Shown: one piece after another, positions 1 to 12,000 of the stretch | Layout of the letters: each line of letters starts with the position of its first letter | Position numbering within the stretch: position 1 is the stretch's first letter | Source of the DNA: Pieris napi | Taxonomy: Eukaryota > Arthropoda > Insecta > Lepidoptera > Pieridae | Direction: 5' to 3' | NCBI RefSeq assembly: GCF_905475465.1 | Contig: NC_062240.1 | Location: forward strand, 10,555,001-10,619,000 | Length of the DNA: 64,000 nucleotides | Position numbers and translations under genes: made by a program | Notes under the pieces: generated by a model | Told to the model about the DNA's origin: nothing | The model's database searches: none | Seen by the model: only the letters and a program-made list of their open reading frames with translations

Positions 1-971
1 ACGCTGGCGGGACGGCGACGCAGCGTGGATGTCACACTGCGGACGTGATGATCCTGCAAGCGTTGCGTCGGCCGACTCGGCCTGATTTCTCGAGCATTTT
101 TGAAACAAGCTCTTTGAGATTCCTTACTATTAATTCCTAAATCGCTGATTTCAAGCTAGCAATTTTGTATTGAGAATGGCCCAAATCATACAAAAACTGT
201 GCTCGAACACTTTAGATTAGTTTTTCAACTCTCTCCACGTCCATTTTTGTAGTTGAATACAAAGCTGCCGTCACGCCGGGCGCGACGCGTCGCGTCTCTC
301 TATCTGTATGACTACTAGTTACTACTACGAATACTTATATAACACAACGTGTAGCGACGCGCTCACGCCCCGTCCCGTCGTACTCTTCTTGCACTACTGT
401 CGGGCGCGACGGTGACAAAAACAAATACCAAAAAAAACCTATGGCTTGGTCAGTCCTGTAATGCATTTTTTAAGAATGGGACTAATGCCATCTAATTACT
501 TCTTTAATCATTATTATTTGAAGAGCGCCTCTTTTATTCTTAATACAAATGTGTGTTTCCATTTAGTGAAGTATTCAAATATTTTAGCTAAAATATGCAA
601 TCAAAACGTATATTTTATTAACCATTCGATATTTTTTGATAATTACATTACATTGATCGTCATGCCCATTAACTTGAGTTTTACTTGCTGAATTTTTCAA
701 GAACAAGAAGCGAGAGTATCGCTGTCACAGAATACTAAGCGTAACGCCGCTTGTAATTTGTTTGTTGTTTATATGTGGTCTGTGCGGGGTTCATTATCTG
801 CTACCGGAAAAAAGATGCTGTCAAAAATATTGTGATTTCAAATCGGCCATTTTGCAGGTTTTTCGGTGACTGTAACACGTGTTCGGTAGGTTACTCAAAA
901 AGATTTAAGATAATGTATGTGAAGTGATATTTTGTTATTTTATAATATTAGAAAAGAGCATTTTGTTTCAG
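1..971 (+). promoter_or_regulatory. Upstream region and probable 5' UTR of RpL22
   Basis: No convincing coding gene is seen here. The RpL22 start codon at 981 sits nine bases after a good acceptor (TTTGTTTCAG ending at 971), so at least one non-coding 5' UTR exon must lie upstream. A candidate donor is CG|GTAGGT near 886, which would place a short pyrimidine-rich first exon at about 855-886, as in other ribosomal protein genes; this is inference. Positions 240-420 are GC-rich and include a 14-bp perfect palindrome (281-294). Confidence 0.45.
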
Positions 972-980
972 GTTGCCAAA

Positions 981-1680
981 ATGGCTGTAGCTAAAAAGCC
1001 AGTTGCTAAAAAAGCTCAATTACACCAGAAAACTGGTAAGAAGGGTGTCAAAGGCGGTAAAATCCGTGGTAAGGGTCAAAGAAGGAAAATCAATTTGAAA
1101 TTCACAATTGACTGCACACATCCCGCCGAAGACAGCATCCTCGATGTGGGAAACTTCGAAAAATACTTAAAAGAACGTGTAAAAGTTGAAGGCAAAACCA
1201 ATAACCTAGGCAATCACGTTGTCATCGCTCGCGACAAGACGAAAGTAGCTATCAGCGCAGGTTAGTATTTATATATTTAATATTTATTTAAACGGCGTTC
1301 TTGGAACTATACATCTATTTATGAAATCTTGTTAACGTTTAGTACAGGTCATGACTCAAGGCATATGTTATAAGCATAATATCACTCCAGGCCAGTTTTA
1401 GTCCTGCAAGTACTTAAAGCTCTATTTTAAAACTTATGAGTACACTTAAACTTCATAGGCTGTGTGTATGTATGTGTATATAACTTCAATACATAAACTT
1501 AAACCAACTTTTCCAGACATTCCCTTCTCCAAGAGGTATCTTAAGTACCTGACAAAGCGTTACCTCAAGAAGAACAATCTGCGTGACTGGCTTCGAGTGG
1601 TCGCCTCAGCCCATGATTCATATGAATTGCGTTACTTCAACATCAACGCTGACAGTGACAATGAAGATAATGAGGATTAG
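981..1680 (+). CDS. RpL22: Ribosomal protein eL22 (RpL22), two coding exons
   Basis: Component of the large (60S) cytoplasmic ribosomal subunit. Coding exons are 981-1260 and 1517-1680, joined by GTTAGT...TTCCAG; the split codon gives Asp, and the product is 147 aa. The N terminus is a short Lys/Ala-rich tail (MAVAKKPVAKKA). It is followed by the eL22 core, including KFTIDCTHPAEDSILDVGNF, a Lys-rich RNA-binding surface, and LRDWLRVVAS. The C terminus is an acidic tail (DSDNEDNED) typical of animal eL22. The length suits a standard eL22 and lacks the long N-terminal extension of the Drosophila protein. The start was chosen at the first ATG after the acceptor; the same frame is open upstream but is interrupted by that splice site. 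The gene converges on aconitase. Confidence 0.97.
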
Positions 1681-3073
1681 ACCTTTGATTATTATATAGT
1701 TTTACACTATTTTGACTTTTATTTGTACCATTTTCATTTCATGATTAGAAATAACCATGAAATGAAATCTTTAATGAAAAACCTATAACATTTGGTTTAT
1801 ATTAATCTTTCCCTACCAAAGGACCAGCTTTGTTATGATTTCTTGGAAAAACTGATTTTGTTTTACTATTAAACTAATTTGCACAGATAATTAAAAATAT
1901 TAGAGAGTTACTGCTTAACTTATTTTTTTTTACCTCGCTTAGCCTTGTCTAATGCAGTAATAACATAATTCAACAATTCCAATATCTGTTCAGATTAAAA
2001 AGGCTTGCAAAATTTTTTTACTAGATTTGTGGCATTCTTAGTCTTAAGAGCATACCTTTTTTTATATGGATTGTAAATCACAAACACAAAATGAGGAAAA
2101 GTTTTTTACCATAATTAATGTTAAGGCTAAGGTAGAGAATTTTGAGTTATTAAGTCAAATATAATTATTAAAAATTTAATTTCATAGAAATATTTAATAG
2201 TAAACTGGCATTAAAATGCCTGCACTCTTTTCTACCTTACAGTATGTTTGGTCATTAATATCTTGGGTAGGTGCAGGTGCATCTAGGTAAAATTCTTAAG
2301 TGAAATCAAATGTGAAACTGAGTCGCCGGACCTTTGCAAAAATTCAGGTATATTTAAGTAGAGTAAGCTTCCTCCAAACATGTTATTTCTGGAAAATGTA
2401 GCGACGCTTATAAACTTTATAGTGTAATGTTACAAACAAACTGCATAGGTAAACACTACCAAGAATTTTTTTAAACCCTCGCTTGGAATAGAAGAATACA
2501 TGGGTACTAAAAATTCGAAATAAAATTCAATTATACGTACGTAATTTTTATTAGTTATAAATAAAAGTACACAAAATAATAATTATGTACATAAATAAAA
2601 AAAACTTTACTTACATAATTATTGGTTGATAATACATTATGAAGAAAGTTTGAAATGTGATCTCTATAAATATCTCTACAATCTAAGTAACATACACGCC
2701 GCGAGACATTCCAAAATGCACTACAATCATCAATCGTATATTGTACTAAATCGGTAACAACATGGTTATTTAAATATTTATTTAAAATAAATAACTATTG
2801 CTATCAGTGCTGCCAGCTTTATACAATATTGGCTCTCAAATCAGGTAAAAATATATATAAGGATACAGAATAATTATAAAATACCTATAAAAACAATAAG
2901 TTCATAAATTATTACTTAACATTAAGACCAGCCAAAATAATGGCTCATAAATGGCAACACTGACCTAATAACAATGATAATCTGTGAAACATTTCATATA
3001 TTCGCGGCGAATTTGGCGTTTCGAAATTCGAATTAAAGGCCATAATTGTTATCTATGGATTGTATCCAAACGT
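1681..3073. other. Convergent intergenic region / 3' UTRs of RpL22 and aconitase
   Basis: AT-rich stretch between the stop codons of two convergent genes. It must hold both 3' UTRs. No further ORF or recognisable repeat was found. An ATTAAA at 1868-1873 (+) is a weak poly(A) candidate for RpL22. Confidence 0.6.
2777..2782 (-). terminator. Candidate poly(A) signal of aconitase
   Basis: Reads AATAAA on the minus strand, about 290 nt after the aconitase stop. Several other A/T-rich alternatives exist, so the assignment is tentative. Confidence 0.35.
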
Positions 3074-6000
3074 TTACTTGCGAGCAGCAATTTCCTTCAT
3101 ACGGTTGAGGGCTGAACCGGCTTTGAACCAGGAGATTTGTTGCTCGTTCAATGAGTGATTCAACTTAATGCGTTCCGTCTTACCATCCTTGTGCTTGATT
3201 TCACATTCCACTTGCTGCAACAGATTTTCAACATATATATTTTTTAATTGGGATGGGGTTTTTATACACATTTGCGGCTCAGTAACTGCATGCACAGGAA
3301 ATATTCGTGCTTGGGGGTTTGAATATTGGAAATTCAAGTGATCAGTTTTGCAGTGAAGACACAAGTAGCAATATTCTGTATAAATCAATGATGGAGGTTA
3401 CTTGCGAACTGATATTACCCATCTCTGTAAATGGCCATAGGCACATATGGGACTAATCTGTGCTGGGTGAAATTCGCAAGTGAACTGACTGAGAAATTAA
3501 TCTATCAATATATTTTAATATAATGAATAATTAAATATAGTTGCTTATATTTTTAAGCTGTTGCATAGATTTTATCGCGGGCTTTGCGCGTGGCGGGCGA
3601 ATCAAGAAATTCCGTAACGAAAATAAACCACACGATGACGTAATATACGTGCGGCCAATACGCGTTAGAGCGGGACAGAACGCATACTCCGTCTCACATC
3701 GGTCTGTCGTGATCGGTGACGTAGCGCAGGTGCGTTAGAGTGGGACAGAACGCATACTGCGTATTCACATCTCTCTGACGAGATCGGTGACGTAGCGTAA
3801 GCGCGGCCGTTACGCGTTAGAGTGAGACAGACTATATAGGCGTGTTAGTCTGAGTCTGGTAGATTGAATTAATGGCGCGTCTAAACGGGCCATGTTTTGC
3901 TGCAATTGATGGCTGCACTGTTAACAACTAATTGTCCGGCCATTAGAAAAATATTTTAATGCAGCTGATGGCCGAACAATCTATGGCTGGGCAATGTGTT
4001 GCAATATGTCTGCAATAGTATGGCCCATGATGCAGACTCCTAAACGGGCTACACCAACCGGCAACAATGGCTGACGAAATCACACTTGTCCCAGCAGCTT
4101 ATATTGTTTTAAAAAAGAAACAGAAAAAGAAGAGATTGTGGATTCGACCTTACTTAAATAGGCGTGAAACTGTAGACAATTTGAGTCTAGAAATAAGTAT
4201 TGATAATAAATTATTCAAGAACTAGAATGTCAAAAGCAGTAATTTTTACGTAGTAATCTAACGTCAAATACAGAATATAGCAACAGGCACACTTCACTCA
4301 TAGCAAACGTCATGTCGCCTAGAAAAGGATACACTGTGCATAACAAAGAGAGTGACTGAAACAACAATAGAACTGGCTGTGCAATATTGCAGTTGAATTC
4401 GATAGCCTAGCGATCGTCCGGCCACCCATTGGGGCAATATCGGCCATATGTGGCTATACAAAACATGTTTGGCTATATGGCCGGGACATTACTGCAATAT
4501 TGCATAGTGTGGCTGCTATTGTTTGCAATGTTGCAGGCCACAGTGTTGCAGCCATCAATTGCAGCAAAACATGGCCCGTTTAGACGCGCCATTATATCAA
4601 TGAAAAAAAATACTGCATAAATAAAGAATTATAATTGCATAAGTTGATAAAAAATGCTATGCAATAGCTTTACCGCGGCAGTCCCCGAGTGCCACACGTT
4701 TTTTATTATATACATACCTTGCCAGGTGCGAGGTCCTTAAGTCCGAGAAGGGAAATCTTGTCTGTAGGTTGGATTTTGTCGTAGTCACTGGCGTTTGCGA
4801 AAGTAAGTGGCAATAGACCTTGCTTTTTCAGGTTGGTCTCGTGGATTCTGAGAATTCAAAATTAATATGTATTTTGGTTTTTCTTATTTTCTTATAAATT
4901 AAACATTTATAATGACAAAATTTTTAAACTAACCATAGTCATGATTTAAGTATCCATATAATTATATAGAAAATAGCTAGTTCGTCAGGACAAGTACACA
5001 TTGTGTGCCATTTTCATATTTAAACTCTAAAAATAATTTTAATAAGCCAATGAGGAATCATAGGAATTAATTCAACTAAATAACCAAAGACAACATTAAA
5101 ATTACCTGGCAAAAGATTTGACAATGATGGCGCGACCTCCAAGGTGACGGGGTTCCAATGCAGCGTGCTCTCGACTCGAGCCCTTTAAAACAATTTAACA
5201 TAAAAAACCCCATAGTTTAAAACGTAAGATTTGTTTCTTTTACAAAATTCATCGGATTAAAAATGAATTATTTTTTTGTAGTATTCGCTTTGACCAGAAT
5301 ACATAAACGTTAATGGTTACGTAAGCAATCGTATACGCTGTACCTGAGGATCGAACGTCACCTTCATCCTAATTTCAAGATCTGTCAAATCATTATTTCT
5401 AGTTGAATTTGACATGTCATTGCTCAAGTGACTTGACATATTGGAATGCGGGTATTGAACATATCGTTTTAAAAATAATATTATGCACAAGAAATAGAAG
5501 AATTATTTACTTCGAATATTATGAAGCTTCAGTGAAATCAACATTTGGCATACAATTGTTTACGTAAGAGCAAATAATTAAGGTAATTTATATGAATTTT
5601 TTTATAACTAAGTTAAATACTGCTTAAAACCTCTTTAATTAATTATGTCTATGAATTGTGGAGGAAGGTTCTTATGGCTGTTTTATTTGAAAGACCTTGA
5701 CAGCTCAGCTCCGACTGTCTTGGCGAGCCATTGGAAAGGTAATCTTTGTTATTTTTATTTTTAACTAAGATAAATCCTACTTTAAATCTCTTTTATTTAA
5801 TAACACGTTTGTCTATGGAGTGTGGAGGACTGTTGTTCGCTTCTGCCGACCGAAAGGACTCTTTGACCAGTCTTACGACAGCTGAACTCGGACTGACTCC
5901 AGTGACTGGAGTTGTATATATAGCGGTCGGAAATATTTAGCTAGGGTGCGTTCAAGTATTACATCACGCAATTTTTGGAGATTATTGACACCCCCCCCCA

Positions 6001-9000
6001 TGTATCGCACCGTAACGTTTTTCTGTACCCAAGTATAGTAACGTTTCATGACCACCTAGTGACTCTTTATAGTTCAAAGTTACCATTATGTGGTGTAAAT
6101 GACTAGAAAGTCGAAAATAATATCAACAATAACGCGTAATTCAACCCCCGCCCCGCATCGTAACGTTTTATGAAAGGACAACACCCCCCCCCCACAAATT
6201 TATGTAATACTTAAACGCTCCCCTAGCGCGATTCAGATTTTGACGTGTTGTAGGTACAGCTAGGACATTTATATCTCACCTCTCCGTAGTTCTCGTCTCC
6301 AATAACGCACCAGGGCACGGAGGCAGCCTTGTAGGCGCGAGCAGTTCCGGGAACTGGTCCCCATTCGCCGGTCACTTGGTTGCGGACCTTGTTCAATTCA
6401 CCATTTTCGGCGTTCGTTGCTCTGAAAGCATTCACCAATATTTATAAGGATAAGGAAAGTTTTGTTTACGAATAAACTTTAAGGTTCAACTTCATACAGA
6501 AAAAATGGCCGATAACTCTTGAAACTAGGTTTATGTTTGAATGATTTTTTGAATCATATTTTATTGATTTTTGAAGTTATACTTCTTTAGGCGCGTTATG
6601 AAAAATTGATGAGAGTGAAATTTTACGATGCGCGCGCACCGTGACACTAAATTAATAGAAAGTTGCCCACGGAAGATGCTACGGCATTGGACATAATTTA
6701 AAAAGAACATTCGAATAATAATAGAATTTATGTTACACTTAATGTAAGAGAATAATAATAAATATTTATTTATTTCATTTTTCAAATGTAAACTGAACTT
6801 TATTGACTATAATGACTCCTTTTCCAGACTTTGATTATTTAATTGTTTGATTTGTTAATTATTTGCATGCAATCAAAAACTATTTTTAATAATGCCAAAG
6901 AAGTATAACTTCATACGTGCGTACATAAGTACACGCACCCTTTTTATTTTTCCTTTCTAAGTTTCGTAAATTCAACCTTTTTGTATTTTATTTTTCTGAA
7001 GCATAATTGTGAAAATGAACTCACGTGATAAACATATTGTTGGAGATATTGTCAAGATGTCCACGGTACTTGAGCCATGGTCCAGCCGCCGAGATGTGGT
7101 CAGTCGTGCATTTGCCCTTCACCTTGATGAGGATGGTGAGGTCAGTGAGGTCCTTGCCACTCCACTTGTCGAACGGCTCCAGGAGTTGGAGACGGTCGGA
7201 TGTTGGTAGTACGTCCACTTTCACCTCTGTCAGGGAAATTTTTATTTTATACATTTATTTCATTTTATAAAGAAGGCCTAGTAAAACGTGAATTAACCAA
7301 TCAAATCAAAATACGTGTATTCAGTTTAGATGCGTCTTAGGGCATGCTTATGAATGTCAAAAACGTTTACAAAATTCACGAAAGAGCAAGACTACGCCAT
7401 CCGTTCGCAAAACTACCAGGAGGCCTTGTTCTGAGAAGAACGGGCAAGAAGCTCAGCAAGTTTTACCCTCCCTCTACATTACTATTATTCAAAGGAAAAT
7501 GTCATAAACCACAACGTCATTAATGTTACGTTAGTAAAAAAAACGTTCTGTGATTTACCAAATTTACCATTACACACATATTCACAACACTTCCAAGATA
7601 ACAAACCAAATTATATAGTATAAGATCCCGCTATACAACGACCTTCACCGAGAGGCTTATTTAATGAAACTTATTTTATATTTAATTTAATATGTCAATA
7701 AATATAATCCATATGGGTTGCCTAGCAAATTTCAGTCCAGAGTATGTTTAATTAATATTTAAAAAAAAATTTTTTTTTATAATTTGCATGTAGTGAATTT
7801 TTTGAACTTTTTCCAATCAATATTTTTAATCAGGGTAGTATTATATATGTATCACTATAACCTTCTTTTATACTAAAGATGTATATATACTTTATTGCCA
7901 CATAAAAAATATACCCATAAATAATTAATTGATTAAAAACAACCTAACGTTTGCATATTCTATGGGCTTCATACTTTCGATTGGTATAATAATAAATAAT
8001 AATAAAATATTTATTTGTTTTCTCTCACACAAAAAAAAAAATACAGACACAAAATACAAATTTCAGCATTAACAGGCAAAATCTGTGTGAGAGACTGGCG
8101 ACTGTACTAGGATACCTGTATTACAGATTGCCAGTCCCTCCGCATCCGGACCGAATGGAATTTAAGTAGGTACATCAATTTGATCGAGAAACTATTACAA
8201 ATATTACAAATATACTCACATTTAAGTGGGTGTATGTGATGGTGCATGTATGGTTTAGTGTATGTAAGTGTTAATGTATGTATGTGTTAGTGAATTTATG
8301 ACTTAGTGTATATATGTCTTAGTGAAGCATATATGAGCCTGGGTGATAGTGTACCTATGTACTCGTATACATAACGTGTTAGTGTTAGGTATTAGCTGAG
8401 GACTACTAACAACTTCTCAGTCCCCTCGTAGTCTAGATTTTTAAGCCATTTGACTGTAGCTTTTTTACACTCATATTTAGTAAGCGGATATATGTTGATC
8501 AACCTGTTTATCTTGTTATATAGGTGACAGCCCATAAAACCAAAAAACCTTCTTGAGAAAGCTGTGGACCAACGGGTATCTGAGGTGCAGACTTTATATT
8601 TGCATCGTTTGTTGTCATTCAAAGAAGGATCATAGCGAGTTATGGAGTGTTGTTTGAGCACAGTGTTCAGTATAAATAGTTGACGAACACTCAACACGTC
8701 AGATAAAAGATATAGATCTTTGGTAGGGTAAAAAAATGGTTTAGAATAACTTACTTTCAATAACGCACGCTGAGCCCTCTCCAGTTTTATAAGATTAGTT
8801 TTACAAGCCCCTCCCCAGACAGTAACACAATAGCTTAAAACGGATTGGCAGAGGGATTGATAAACCACTTTAATTATCGATTTTTCAGCAATATTACGGA
8901 GATTCTTAAAGGTGAAGATAAGTTTCCGAGTTCGCGATAGTAGCAGGTCAATGTGGTAGTTAAAATTTAGCGTGCTATCAACAACGACACCTAGATACTT

Positions 9001-12000
9001 AGTATTGTTGGCAACAAAGATCTTTTGACAGTCACAAGAATCAGTATCAGAACATACATGAGCAGTTAAACCAAGGTTAGTACTAGAACCAGGAGTTTTT
9101 ATATAGAACGGTATACATTTAGTTTTATTGACATTGATAGTTAGGGCATTCATTCTGAGCCATTTGTTAACAACGTCGAATCCTCTTTGAGCAATGTCGA
9201 CAGTATCTTTCCAGCTATCACCATGAAACACAAGTGCAGTATCATCTGCAAATGTTATTATTTTACCATTTTGTAACTGGAGGTCACAAAGATCATTGAT
9301 AAATGCCAGAAACAGTGTCGGACCTAAAACACTACCCTGTGGCACACCATAGCGTATCGGCAAATCGTCACTAACAATGTTGCCCACCCTTACTCTTTGC
9401 TGTCTATCACTCAAGTAGCTTTCAAATAGTTTAAGCTGCAAACCACGTATACCCAAAGCCTCCAATTTATCCAGCAGAATAGGACCAGCGACCGCGTCAA
9501 AAGCTTTCGCAATGTCCAAAAATACAGCTAAAATTTTATTTTTCTTATTTAGTTTTGTAACAATATGATCAGTTAATTGATGAACTGCGTCGCTTGTTGA
9601 TGAACCCGGTCTGAATCCAAACTGTGAGCTGGAGAGTAGGTTATTACTTTCTAAATAATCGATGAGGCGTTTGTTAATCAATTTCTCAATGATTTTGGAT
9701 AGGGTAGATAGTTTAGAAATAGGTCGGTAGTTACCGACACAATCTCTATTACCACCTTTAAAAACCGGAATTACTTCAGCTAGCTTGAATAGGTCCGGAA
9801 AGATCCCTGTAGAAAGAATCAAATTAAATATATATGTAAGTGGAGGGACTAAGATTTCATGATAACGTTTGAGAAAGGCTCCAGAAATATTATCTCTGCC
9901 CGCAGCACCGTCCTTCTTCAGTTGCAAGATAAGAGATTGAACTTCAACTTCATCAGTAGGTAGCATGACGAATGAGGACAGTGTAGGATTGATTGATGGT
10001 TTTTTATAAGAGCTATTAGAATATGATTTTTCGGCAATATCTTTCCCGATAGAAACGAAATATTTATTAATGTTGTTGACTGAGACCATCGGGTCCAGTG
10101 GAGAGACCAATTCAAGTGCAGTGCTAGTTGTATTGTTAGAGTAGGTTAGTTGTTTGATAGTGTCCCAGAGAACTTTTGTATTAGTCTTAGCAGCTTTAAG
10201 TAGGCGGTTGCTCTCATAAGTATTTTTAATATTTTTTAAAAGTGAGTTGCAGAAATTTCTATACCTCTTGTAAGTTAACGTTAATATTTCGTTACTAGGA
10301 TTTTTTCTTGATTTTTGATGTAGTTTGTCACGATGCTTTACACATCTTAGTAGACCTGCAGTCATCCAAGGCCTCTTGATCCTTTTACGATTTGGGATGG
10401 TTAAAGTTTTCGTATTTGCTTTAATTACAGTGTCAAGCGCAGTCAGAAGAAATGCTGTTGCCTCATTGGGATCAGTCATTTTATATACAAGGCTTAGATT
10501 TAAGTTCTTCATAGCATCGTCCAGAGACGGGTAATCAATCTTTTTCAGAGATGAGTATTTGTCAGTCATAGTGCTACGTTCAAGTTTCAGAATTAAAGTG
10601 TCGTGATCCGTGACTGAGGTTTCAGCAACATAACAAAAGACGCGATAAGAACATTTTAGTATTACATGGTCAAGACAAGTCCTGCCATGAGTTGGAAATA
10701 TGTGGGCTGGCAATAAACCGTGAGAAGCCAACATATTCAAATACGTTGAAGAATTAACATCCTTATTGTTATCCAATATATCAATATTGATATCACCTAT
10801 CAGAACTTTATGTGGACTACTAATCTCAGAAAGAAGTTTGTCAAGAGATACCAAAAACCGTTGAACATCTTTGTAACCAGGTGGTCTATATACTGCAATT
10901 AGTGTTACATTATCCTCAAGGTTAATCAGTAAACAGTTGGCATCACAAAGGTCAGGCTCGGATATAACTAATTTCAAATGTTTTTTGTAAAATACTACAA
11001 CTCCTTCATTCTGTGTGAAGTTTTTCTCGGTTAGAGCAGAGTTGTATCCCTCAAGAGATGGTAAGTTACGATTATTATGCAGCCAACATTCCGTTAAGAT
11101 TATTAAGTCCCAATCAGTCCTGGATCTAAACAATAAGGTTTGAAAATCAGAAAAGTTACGGTTTATACTACGAATGTTTTGATGGATAATTTTTAGACAC
11201 TTATTCGGGCAGTTCATAAGTCTCTGGCAGTCCTCTATGTCACAAAGAGAAGATTGTGCAACATCAAGTTTATCGATATCATTTATAATTGCATTAGTTT
11301 TAGCGAATTTTATTTATTGAGTCCGCAACTATGGTAAGACAAAAAGGCACGCGGTACAGCACAACCCTACGAGGATTCCACAATCCCGGGGACAACGCCA
11401 CACAAATGAGACCAACACAATACACATACACACGGCACGAAAACAGACTGAGATTGTTGTTAACAGTTACATTCTTTCTATGAGTACACTTTGTATATAT
11501 TGAGTGCAAGTGATGTATAATTTCAGTGAGTGTGTGAATATAGGTTAAAATTAGTGTAAGAGCAAATACAAATTCAAACGAAAATACATTATAGACTAAA
11601 CGAGAACTTAACATGAAAAAATTGACTAAGGTAATTTTATTACTAGCAAGACTAAAGTAAATCAATAGAAATAAATGACAATATACAGTTAATTGGCAAT
11701 ATAGGTTAATGAGAAAGCAGTTACATACAATGAGTCATGATTCCTTTGCCAGCTGAGATAAGCATTTTTCTGATTGGATTAAAATCGGTCTACCAGTCGA
11801 ATCCTTACGCAAAAGTATTCTTCCATTTGAATGCCAGCACGAGTAGTTATGTTTCTTGGCAAATTGACGGGTTTCAAACATAAGTTTTCTTTGAGATGGA
11901 CCTAGATGTTCGTCAATGTAAAGTGGAGTCTTTATTCCTGGCAAACCGATAGTATGAGTATTGAGCTTCTCAGAAACCGGCCTTCCTTTGTTAAAGTTTC

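Noticed and set aside
446..691. 81-aa open frame upstream of RpL22
   Set aside because: Low-complexity, AT-driven composition, no recognisable domain, no splice context; chance frame.
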